DNA of 32,563 nt from Marinosulfonomonas sp. GTDB taxonomy: Bacteria > Pseudomonadota > Alphaproteobacteria > Rhodobacterales > Rhodobacteraceae. The stretch lies in the NCBI GenBank assembly GCA_026984915.1, contig JALSRG010000107.1, positions 1 to 32,563 of the forward strand, written 5' to 3'. Positions 8,119 through 15,367 of this stretch are shown here, in pieces (the first letter of the stretch is position 1; each line of letters begins with the position of its first letter). Position numbers and translations under genes: made by a program. The notes under the pieces were generated by a model. It had not been told where the DNA came from. It was given only the letters and a program-made list of their open reading frames with translations, and did no database searches.

Positions 8119-9437
8119 GCCGCCTGATCCGCGCCCTTTTTACCGCAATCGCCCTGGTTTTCCTGGCCCTGCCTGCCCTGGCCGAAGTGAAAATCCAGAA
8201 AGTCGTTTCGCCGGGGGGCATCACCGCCTGGCTGGTTGAAGAACATTCCATCCCCTTCACGGCGCTGGAGATCCGGTTTCGGGGCGGGGCCAGCCTGGAT
8301 GCACCGGGCAAACGGGGCGAAATCAACCTGATGACGGCGACGCTGGAGGAAGGCGCAGGCGACATGGACGCCCGGGCCTTTGCCAAGGCGCGCGATTCAC
8401 TGGCGGCCAGTCTGAATTTCGACGTTGGTCCCGATGCGCTCTCGGTTTCGGCGCGGATGCTGACGGAAAACCGCGATCAGGCGGCAGAGTTGCTGCGCCT
8501 GGCGCTGAACAAACCACGCTTTGATCAGGATGCGGTTGAGCGCGTGCGCCGGCAGGTTTTGTCGATTATCCGCTCGGATGCCAAGGACCCGAACAAGATT
8601 GCGGCACAGACGTTCAACCGGCTGGCGTTCGGCGATCACCCCTATGGCAGTTCAATCAATGGCACGATCGAGAGCGTTTCCGCGCTGACGCGCGATGACA
8701 TGTTCGACGCCAAGAACCGGGTTCTGGCAAAGGACCGGGTCTATGTCGGCGCCGTGGGGGACATTACCCCGGAGGCGCTTGGCACCTTGCTGGACAAGCT
8801 GCTGGCGGAGTTGCCGCAGACGGGCGCGCCGATGCCGCCTGACGCCCCATATCTGCTGACCGGCGGATTGACGGTTGTACCTTTTGAAACGCCCCAATCG
8901 GTGTCCATTTTCGGTGAGCGGGGGCTGAAGCTGGAGGATCCGGATTTCTTTGCCGCCTATGTTCTCAATCAGATTCTGGGCGGCAGCGGGTTTCAGTCAC
9001 GGTTGATGACCGAGGTGCGCGAAAAGCGCGGCCTGACCTATGGTGTCGGCACCTATCTGGCAACACGTGACCATGCGGCACTGCTGATGGGGCAGGTTGC
9101 CTCGGCCAATGACCGGATTGCGCAGGCCATTGCGGTCATTCGCGACCAATGGCAGCGGTTGCGGGACGATGGCGTCACCGACGAGGAACTGGCGCAGGCG
9201 AAAACCTATATGACGGGCGCCTATCCCCTGCGGTTTGATGGCAACGGACCGATTGCCAATATTCTGGTCGGGATGCAGATGCAGGGCATGCCGATTGATT
9301 ATATCAACACGCGCAACGACAAGATCGAGGCGGTAACCCAGAAAGACATTCGCCGGGTCATCGACCGGCTGATCAAGCCGGATGAGCTGCATTTTGTCGT
9401 GGTTGGCCAGCCGGTCGGGCTTGAGACCGGAAACTGA
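8115..9437 (+). CDS. M16 family peptidase-like protein, non-catalytic subunit
   Basis: The 440-residue protein has a signal peptide cleaved after about residue 23 (LPALA) and the M16 fold. The region that should hold HxxEH instead reads INLMTATLEEG (about 70-80), with no zinc ligands, so it cannot hydrolyse on its own. It keeps the Arg/Tyr pair R305 and Y309 in EKRGLTYG, the residues that in M16 C-terminal domains or partner subunits position the substrate. This is the usual division of labour in alpha/beta mitochondrial processing peptidase and in bacterial M16B pairs. It overlaps the upstream active gene by 4 nt (ATGA), implying a heterodimer. Confidence 0.92.
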   Translation: MSRLIRALFTAIALVFLALPALAEVKIQKVVSPGGITAWLVEEHSIPFTALEIRFRGGASLDAPGKRGEINLMTATLEEGAGDMDARAFAKARDSLAASLNFDVGPDALSVSARMLTENRDQAAELLRLALNKPRFDQDAVERVRRQVLSIIRSDAKDPNKIAAQTFNRLAFGDHPYGSSINGTIESVSALTRDDMFDAKNRVLAKDRVYVGAVGDITPEALGTLLDKLLAELPQTGAPMPPDAPYLLTGGLTVVPFETPQSVSIFGERGLKLEDPDFFAAYVLNQILGGSGFQSRLMTEVREKRGLTYGVGTYLATRDHAALLMGQVASANDRIAQAIAVIRDQWQRLRDDGVTDEELAQAKTYMTGAYPLRFDGNGPIANILVGMQMQGMPIDYINTRNDKIEAVTQKDIRRVIDRLIKPDELHFVVVGQPVGLETGN

Positions 9438-9504
9438 GACAGAGGCCTGAAAGGCAGATTGCCGTGCTGGCCGAATCGGGGCTGGCTATGCTAAACCTTG
9501 TGGT

Positions 9505-11346
9505 ATGTCATCCAATGCACCCAATATAGGCGATTCCCGGCCGCAAATCCGGCAACTGGACGAAGCGGCGATCAACCGCATTGCCGCCGGTGAGGTGGTG
9601 GAACGCCCCGCCTCGGCCGTAAAAGAACTTTTGGAAAATGCCCTGGATGCGGGGGCCAAGCGGGTCGAGATCGCCTATGCCGATGGCGGCAAGACGCTGA
9701 TCCGGGTCCGTGATGACGGCTGCGGAATGGCACCGGAGGATCTGCCGCTGGCGCTGGCGCGGCACGCGACCTCGAAAATCGACGGCTCGGACCTCTTGAA
9801 CATTCATACCTTCGGATTTCGCGGAGAGGCGCTGCCCAGCCTCGGGGCGGTCGGCCGGCTGACGATTACCAGCCGCGCAGAAGGGCGGGACGCGGCCAGC
9901 ATTGCGCTCTCGGGCGGCGAGATGCAACCGATGCGCCCTGCGGCCCGCGGCCCTGGCACGACGGTCGAGCTGCGCGATCTGTTTTATGCAACCCCGGCAC
10001 GGTTGAAATTCCTGCGTTCGGACCGGGCCGAAACACAGGCGATCAACGATGTGGTCAAGCGGCTGGCGATGGCGGAGCCTTTTGTCGGCTTCACGTTAAC
10101 GGATGTTACCGGAGGGGGGGAGGGGCGCGTGACCTTTCGCGCCGATCCGCAGAGCGGTGACTTGTTCGAGGCGCTGCACGGACGCCTGCGGCAGGTTCTG
10201 GGGACGGAATTTGCCGAAAACGCGCTGCCGATCGATGCCGAGCGCGAGGGGCTGACGCTGACCGGCTATGCGGCCCTGCCCACCTATTCGCGCGGCTCGG
10301 CTGTTGCGCAGTTTCTCTATGTGAACGGGCGCCCGGTGCGTGACAAGCTGCTGGTCGGGGCCCTGCGCGGGGCCTATGCGGATTTTCTGTCGCGTGGGCG
10401 ACATCCGGCGGCTGTTCTGTTTCTGGAATGTGACCCGCACCGGGTGGATGTGAATGTGCATCCGGCCAAGGCCGAGGTGCGGTTCCGCGAGCCCGGCCTG
10501 GCACGCGGGCTGATCGTTTCGGCCCTGCGCCACGCGCTGGCCGAGGCGGGGCACCGGGCCTCAAGTACAGTGGCCGGCGCAACACTGGGGGCATTTCGCC
10601 CCGAGCCGGTGGGGGCGGCGCGTATCTATCAGATGGACCGGCCGTCACCGGGCGCGCTGGGCGGGGCCCATCAGATGCAGGCCCCGGTGGTGGAAACGCC
10701 GGGCTTTGCCGAAACGGCTGCCCCGTCGGCGCGGTTTGAAGCGGTGGCGGACGCGCCGGAAATGACGGCTCTGCCGCTGGGGGCTGCGCGGGCGCAGTTG
10801 CACGAGAACTACATCATTGCCCAGACCGCCGACGGCATGGTGATTGTCGATCAGCACGCCGCACACGAACGGCTGGTTTACGAAAAGCTGAAACGCCAGA
10901 TGGCCGAAAATGGTGTAACCTCGCAGGCCTTGCTGATCCCGGAAATTGTCGAACTGTCCGAGGGTGACGCGGCGCGTCTGCTGAAGATGGCGGATGAACT
11001 GGCGCGGTTGGGGCTGGTGGTTGAACCGTTCGGCGCCGGGGCGGTTGCGGTGCGCGAAACGCCCGCCATTCTGGGCCAAGTCAACGCCGGGGCGCTATTG
11101 CGCGACATTCTGGATGAGCTGGCCGATCTGGGTGACAGCCAGACGGTTCAGGCGCGGATCGAGGCGATCCTTTCCAGCGTGGCCTGTCACGGCTCGATCC
11201 GGTCAGGCCGGCGGATGCGGGCCGATGAAATGAATGCCCTGCTGCGCGAAATGGAGGCCACCCCCCATTCGGGGCAGTGCAACCACGGGCGGCCTACCTA
11301 TGTGGAACTGAAACTGAAAGATATCGAAAGGCTGTTTGGACGCTGA
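9505..11346 (+). CDS. mutL: DNA mismatch repair protein MutL (endonuclease type)
   Basis: The 613-residue protein has the GHKL ATPase N-terminus: [20 protein letters not shown] (catalytic E41, Mg-binding N45), DDGCGM (D70) and TFGFRGEAL (103-110). A variable linker (about 345-430) leads to a dimerisation/endonuclease domain with DQHA(x)2E(x)4E at 449-460, ACHGSIRSG and CNHGRPT, the metal-binding set of nicking MutL proteins. Such MutLs nick the daughter strand themselves and are found in bacteria without MutH. It links MutS-recognised mismatches to excision. ATG 9505 is adopted though its Shine-Dalgarno is poor. The stop codon overlaps the rmuC start as TGATG. Confidence 0.96.
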   Translation: MSSNAPNIGDSRPQIRQLDEAAINRIAAGEVVERPASAVKELLENALDAGAKRVEIAYADGGKTLIRVRDDGCGMAPEDLPLALARHATSKIDGSDLLNIHTFGFRGEALPSLGAVGRLTITSRAEGRDAASIALSGGEMQPMRPAARGPGTTVELRDLFYATPARLKFLRSDRAETQAINDVVKRLAMAEPFVGFTLTDVTGGGEGRVTFRADPQSGDLFEALHGRLRQVLGTEFAENALPIDAEREGLTLTGYAALPTYSRGSAVAQFLYVNGRPVRDKLLVGALRGAYADFLSRGRHPAAVLFLECDPHRVDVNVHPAKAEVRFREPGLARGLIVSALRHALAEAGHRASSTVAGATLGAFRPEPVGAARIYQMDRPSPGALGGAHQMQAPVVETPGFAETAAPSARFEAVADAPEMTALPLGAARAQLHENYIIAQTADGMVIVDQHAAHERLVYEKLKRQMAENGVTSQALLIPEIVELSEGDAARLLKMADELARLGLVVEPFGAGAVAVRETPAILGQVNAGALLRDILDELADLGDSQTVQARIEAILSSVACHGSIRSGRRMRADEMNALLREMEATPHSGQCNHGRPTYVELKLKDIERLFGR

Positions 11347-12521
11347 TGCCGGGAATTGGAGACCTGAACGATATGTTTGGCGAGTTGTGGGTCCTGGCCG
11401 CATGGGCCGCGGCCGCCGCCGTGTTGCTGCTGTTCATCCTGCTGATCATGGTGGTACGGCGCGCGGGCCGGTCGGTAAAGATGATCGAACCACTGGGGCA
11501 GCAGATCGGATTTCTGGGTCAGCGGGTGCAGACGCTGAGCGACGGGCAATCGCAACTGGCCGGTGGCTTGCAGACCGTCAGCCAGACGCAGGCCGTGGCG
11601 CAGGCACAGTTGATGAACACGCTGGAACAACGGCTGGCCGAGGTCCAGCACAAGATGGCGGAATCGCTGCATGGCTCATCAGTCAAAACCACCCGCAGCC
11701 TGACCGAATTGCAGGAACGGCTGGCAACCATCGACAAGGCGCAGGAAAATATCGAAAAACTGTCGGGCAATGTGCTGAGCCTGCAGGATATTCTGTCGAA
11801 CAAGCAAACCCGCGGGGCGTTCGGGGAAATCCAGTTGAACGATATTGTCAGCAAGGCCCTGCCAAAGGACAGCTACAAGCTGCAATTCACCCTGAGCAAC
11901 GGCAAGCGTGCCGACTGCCTGATTGATCTGCCCAACCCGCCCGGCCCGATCGTGATCGACAGCAAATTCCCGCTGGAGGCCTACGAGGCGCTGCGCAACG
12001 CCAGCAACGACTGGGAGGCGAACGAGGCGGCCAAGGCGATGCGCAGTTCGGTCAAGGCGCATATCAGGGCGATCTCGGAAAAATATATTCTGGAGGGCGA
12101 AACCGCGGACGGGGCGCTGATGTTTTTACCATCCGAGGCGGTTTACGCCGAGTTGCACGCCAATTTCCCCGAACTGGTGCGCGAGGGGTTTGATGCGCGG
12201 GTGTGGATCGTTTCACCGACCACCTGCATGGCGACGCTGAACACCATGCGCGCGATCCTGAAAGATGCGCGGATGCGCGAACAGGCCGGTGCCATCCGCA
12301 AAACCCTGCGCCAGTTGCACCGCGATGTGGAAATGGTGGTCGAGCGGGTCGGCAAGCTGGACACCCATTTCAATCAGGCCCGCGCCGATCTGGACGGCAT
12401 CGGCATTGCTGCGGAACGGGCGGGCAAACGCGCGGCCCGGCTGGACAATTTCGATTTCGAGGAACTGACGCCAGAGGTTGAAACGCCGAAAGTGGTTCCG
12501 ATCAGCAAACCTAGCGAGTAA
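11346..12521 (+). CDS. rmuC: DNA recombination protein RmuC homologue
   Basis: The 391-residue protein has an N-terminal membrane anchor (about 13-38, WVLAAWAAAAAVLLLFILLIMVV), a Gln/Leu-rich coiled coil (about 45-150), and the RmuC core: GAFGEIQLNDIV, PGPIVIDSKFPLEAYEAL (nuclease-like PD/DSK region), MFLPSEAVYAELH and WIVSPTTCMATL. RmuC proteins limit rearrangements at inverted repeats; a restriction-enzyme-like nuclease fold is proposed for the family. ATG 11346 overlaps the mutL TGA by one base, so the two genome-stability genes are translationally coupled. An in-frame ATG further upstream at 11277 lies inside mutL and is rejected. Confidence 0.93.
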   Translation: MPGIGDLNDMFGELWVLAAWAAAAAVLLLFILLIMVVRRAGRSVKMIEPLGQQIGFLGQRVQTLSDGQSQLAGGLQTVSQTQAVAQAQLMNTLEQRLAEVQHKMAESLHGSSVKTTRSLTELQERLATIDKAQENIEKLSGNVLSLQDILSNKQTRGAFGEIQLNDIVSKALPKDSYKLQFTLSNGKRADCLIDLPNPPGPIVIDSKFPLEAYEALRNASNDWEANEAAKAMRSSVKAHIRAISEKYILEGETADGALMFLPSEAVYAELHANFPELVREGFDARVWIVSPTTCMATLNTMRAILKDARMREQAGAIRKTLRQLHRDVEMVVERVGKLDTHFNQARADLDGIGIAAERAGKRAARLDNFDFEELTPEVETPKVVPISKPSE

Positions 12522-12636
12522 TGCGCAAAGGGCACTGGTGTCGGCGGGCGAACGGGTTGGGCCTTTGGTCGCTTTAGGCTTTGACCTCGGCGGATTTTGG
12601 GGCAATCTGCATGGCGAGTCGGAAAAAGGTATGCCA

Positions 12637-12963
12637 ATGCTTCAGATCAGCACAAACAAGATTGCCCGTGTCATTGTCCGTGCCCGCGAACGGGACGGCA
12701 AGGCGGCGTTTGATGCATCTTTGAAGCAGTATATCGCTGATATGAATGATGACGAACAGGCGTCATTGGTGGCGGTGATGTGGATCGGGCGCGACACCTT
12801 TGATGCCTCGGAACTGGCAGAGGCGATCAGAACCGCCAAGGCCGAAGCCTCGGCCCCGACCGAATCCTACCTGCTGTCGATCCCGATGCTGCCCGACTAT
12901 CTGGAAGACGGGCTAGAGGCGCTGGGCTATTCGGTGGAAGAGGTCGAGGACGGGTTTTTGTAA
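12637..12963 (+). CDS. DUF3775 domain protein
   Basis: This is a 108-residue acidic soluble protein. It matches DUF3775 as I know it: ISTNKIARVIVRARE at the start, DEQASLVAVMWIGRD in the middle, then SYLLSIPMLPDYLEDGLEALG. The function of the family is unknown. ATG 12637 has AAGG 7 nt upstream. ATG 12631, two codons earlier, is also possible; the frame is open further upstream but shows no family similarity there. The gene is convergent with the saccharopine dehydrogenase genes, with only 15 bp between stops and no visible terminator. It lies 115 bp after rmuC. Confidence 0.85.
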   Translation: MLQISTNKIARVIVRARERDGKAAFDASLKQYIADMNDDEQASLVAVMWIGRDTFDASELAEAIRTAKAEASAPTESYLLSIPMLPDYLEDGLEALGYSVEEVEDGFL

Positions 12964-12978
12964 GGAGGCTGGCCGCCG

Positions 12979-14109
12979 CTATCCCAGATGATCCACGACC
13001 TGCAAATGTTGCGCCAGCCGGTCCACTTCGTCCAGCCAGCCCTGCACCAGTTTGGGATCACTTGGCGCGGCCGAGACACCGGCGGGGATTTGACGGTTCA
13101 GCACGGCCTCGACCGCCAGTGAAACCGGCACCGATACCAGCCGTGCCATGGCGGTGCCGCGCGCGTCGCCATAGGCGTCCATCACATAGGTTTTGTGGTA
13201 GACGGGGGTGCCGTTTGCCTCGGCCTTTAGTCCGACGCACATGATCACGCGGTCCGGGTCGTCCTCGCCATAGGCGTTTTCGGCCCAGAACTGATCGGAC
13301 ATTTCCTTCAGGCGGGTGTCAGACGCGGTTTCGATTTCGGTGAACACATCGGCCCAGGCATCGGCCCAGCCGTTCAGGCGCAGGGTGCCGCGCACGAATT
13401 CCCTGACCTGCCAGGCGGGGTCAAAGTGGTATTGCGCCATGAAGGGAATGGAATCGCGGTTCGGATACACCTCGAAGGTTTCCGGTTGTGGCAGCGGGGC
13501 GGCGTAGCTGGTGATCGCGTCCCACGGGCGGGCGACATCCAGCGGGGCGTAATCGCGGATGGATTTGGAGGGCGAGCGCAGGGCCTTGAGCACGCCGAGC
13601 GGCGACCAGCTGAATTTATAGCGGAACGGGTTGGGGTGTTTGGGCACCCCGCCGCAATACGAGATGAACGAGATATGGTTGTGAACGTCATAGGCCGGCG
13701 AGGCGAGGTAATCGGCCACCAGCCAATGCGCCATCAGGTGATCAATACCGGGGTCCAGACCGACTTCGTTCACCAATGCTACACCCGCTTCGCGGGCGGC
13801 CGTATCCAGCGCGCGCATTTCCGGTGCGATATAGCTGGAGGAGACAAAGTTTGCCCCCTTTTCGATGCAGAGTTCCGCCAGCGGCACATGCCAGTCACCG
13901 GGCAGCATCGAGACCACCACATCGCCGGATTGCACTTCGGCGGTCAGCGCCTCGATGGTGAAGGCATTGATGCGGTTGGTCAGATCGCCCACGGCATCCT
14001 TTGCCTTGTCAACCGTGCGGTTCCAGACGGTGACCTCATGGCCCGCCTCAATCAGGCGTCGCAGGCCGGGGATGGCGGAGAGGCCAGTGCCGCACCAGTG
14101 GATTGTCAT
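12979..14109 (-). CDS. Saccharopine dehydrogenase family, glutamate-forming type (Lys9/SDH-like)
   Basis: The 376-residue protein begins with an NAD(P)-binding Rossmann fold (IHWCGTGLSAIPGLRRLI), followed by VTVWNRT, VVVSMLPGDWH and the family signature NEVGLDPGIDHL. The C-terminal catalytic region includes ISYCGGVPKHPNPFRYKFSW. It would oxidise saccharopine to glutamate and 2-aminoadipate 6-semialdehyde. The ATG at 14109 has AAGGAA about 9 nt upstream on the - strand, and only 12 nt separate it from the upstream gene, so the two form an operon. With the Lys1-like partner this completes lysine degradation through saccharopine. A role in another amino acid's metabolism is possible, as the family is broad. 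Confidence 0.87.
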   Translation of the reverse strand: MTIHWCGTGLSAIPGLRRLIEAGHEVTVWNRTVDKAKDAVGDLTNRINAFTIEALTAEVQSGDVVVSMLPGDWHVPLAELCIEKGANFVSSSYIAPEMRALDTAAREAGVALVNEVGLDPGIDHLMAHWLVADYLASPAYDVHNHISFISYCGGVPKHPNPFRYKFSWSPLGVLKALRSPSKSIRDYAPLDVARPWDAITSYAAPLPQPETFEVYPNRDSIPFMAQYHFDPAWQVREFVRGTLRLNGWADAWADVFTEIETASDTRLKEMSDQFWAENAYGEDDPDRVIMCVGLKAEANGTPVYHKTYVMDAYGDARGTAMARLVSVPVSLAVEAVLNRQIPAGVSAAPSDPKLVQGWLDEVDRLAQHLQVVDHLG

Positions 14110-14121
14110 TGTTATGGTTCC

Positions 14122-15177
14122 TTACAGTTTGGCGATATGGCTGTCGAATGTGGCCTTGGCGCGGCCCCAGACTCCGGCGTCCAGAGTGCCAAGGGTCAGC
14201 AGGCTTGGCAAGAGCTGGGCGGCGTAATCCTGCGAGGATTCCACCGGCAGCATCGAGGGCAGGTTGTCAATCGCGGTGACATCCAGCGGCGGGTTGTCGG
14301 CCACGCGCAGGGCGGGTTTGTCCCATGTGGTGGTGCGGTCATAGACCTTGATCGGGGAAAAGTCGCTGTCGGGATCGCAGGCCACATCGCCGATCACGGT
14401 CAGCTTGCGCGGATCGGTTCTGGCGGATGCCGGCACAAAGACCGGTGTGCCGGGGCTGGCAAAGATGCTGTTGATGAACACGTCATGTTGCAGGATTTCG
14501 GGGAAGGGGCCACCATGCGCGGTTTCGGCCATGTCCCATTTGGTGGTGGCGACATCCATCGCCGCGCAGAGGTCGGATGCGCCCGAGCCAACCCGGCCCA
14601 GGGCACCGATGACGATGGCGGTGGGGCGCGGGGCGCCTGTGGCATCAAGCGTGGTTTTCAGATCGTCCAGCAGGGCGTCCTTGTCTTTGTAGACGCCGAC
14701 GGGGCCGCAGATTTCGCCGTGCTGTTGTGCGGCCCAGCATTTCAGCGAAACGGCGGCACCCGCAAAACCGGCCCAGTAGCCGAAGGCGGCGACGCGGCGG
14801 CCATCCTCGTCCACCAGATATTCCAGATCATACAGGGTGCCGCCACCGGCTTTGAACCGCTGTAGCAGGATCCGCCCCGCCGGCTGGCCCTTGTAGGCGT
14901 GGCCGAACAGGATGTGACGGTGCGGCAGGGGGGTGCCGTCTTCGGGCAGTTCCTTGAGGCCGAAGATGATCGCGTCCAGCGGGGCATCGGGCCATGTATT
15001 TTCCGCCGCGATTTCGCAGCCGGCGGCGATGTAGCCGTCAATCGGAATGGCGCGCACATGGCTTTCTTCGACGGTGACGCGGATGCCGGCATCGATCAGG
15101 GCCTTGGCCCCTTCGGGCGTCAGGCCGGTGCGTTCTTCGTTCGGCCGTTGCTCGGCCCGGACCCAGAGGTGTGTCAT
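14122..15177 (-). CDS. Saccharopine dehydrogenase, lysine-forming type (Lys1-like; lysine-ketoglutarate reductase role)
   Basis: The 351-residue protein resembles fungal Lys1 and the alanine dehydrogenase/PNT superfamily: N-terminal LWVRAEQRPNEERTGLTPEGAKALIDAG, ILFGHAYKGQP, YDLEYLVDEDGRRVAAFGYWAG and a Rossmann segment AIVIGALGRVGSGA. The reaction interconverts lysine plus 2-oxoglutarate with saccharopine. The genetic pairing with a Lys9-like gene suggests it runs toward saccharopine, i.e. lysine catabolism. ATG 15177 has AGGAGA about 8 nt upstream on the - strand. It is the first gene of the two-gene operon and diverges from fdhA over 190 bp that contains nested inverted repeats. The usual third step, aminoadipate semialdehyde dehydrogenase, is not in the window. 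Confidence 0.88.
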   Translation of the reverse strand: MTHLWVRAEQRPNEERTGLTPEGAKALIDAGIRVTVEESHVRAIPIDGYIAAGCEIAAENTWPDAPLDAIIFGLKELPEDGTPLPHRHILFGHAYKGQPAGRILLQRFKAGGGTLYDLEYLVDEDGRRVAAFGYWAGFAGAAVSLKCWAAQQHGEICGPVGVYKDKDALLDDLKTTLDATGAPRPTAIVIGALGRVGSGASDLCAAMDVATTKWDMAETAHGGPFPEILQHDVFINSIFASPGTPVFVPASARTDPRKLTVIGDVACDPDSDFSPIKVYDRTTTWDKPALRVADNPPLDVTAIDNLPSMLPVESSQDYAAQLLPSLLTLGTLDAGVWGRAKATFDSHIAKL

Positions 15178-15308
15178 GGTTTTGTCTCCTGTTGTTCGCA
15201 GGATTAGTGGAAGGTCTGACCAAGGGCAATGCGATGGGGGATGAATTTACGGCCTTGCCGGTGACGCCGGTCACAGGGGCTGGCGCAAAAATGCGTCTGC
15301 TTGTCGCC

Positions 15309-15334
15309 AATAGTCCTATTCTCAATTCCAGAAT
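15309..15334. promoter_or_regulatory. Overlapping inverted repeats, candidate operator
   Basis: In the 190-bp divergent region, AATAG-TC-CTATT (15309-15320) is a perfect short palindrome. It shares its right end with a second inverted repeat, ATTCT-7 nt-AGAAT (15318-15334). The segment is AT-richer than its surroundings and ends 33 nt before the fdhA start. This is the kind of site used by AsnC/Lrp or LysR regulators, but no regulator gene is adjacent and the assignment is inference. Confidence 0.35.
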
Positions 15335-15367
15335 GTGGTTTACACTACAGCAAAAGGGAGGTTGCCA

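Noticed and set aside
8115-9437. The second M16 gene as a decayed pseudogene
   Set aside because: The frame is intact, has a signal peptide and conserved R305/Y309, and loss of HxxEH is normal for the partner subunit of M16 pairs.
13426-14865. A 479-codon open frame on the + strand over the saccharopine genes
   Set aside because: It runs antisense across two well-supported genes and their junction; the translation is low-complexity Gly/His/Gln-rich with no motif.
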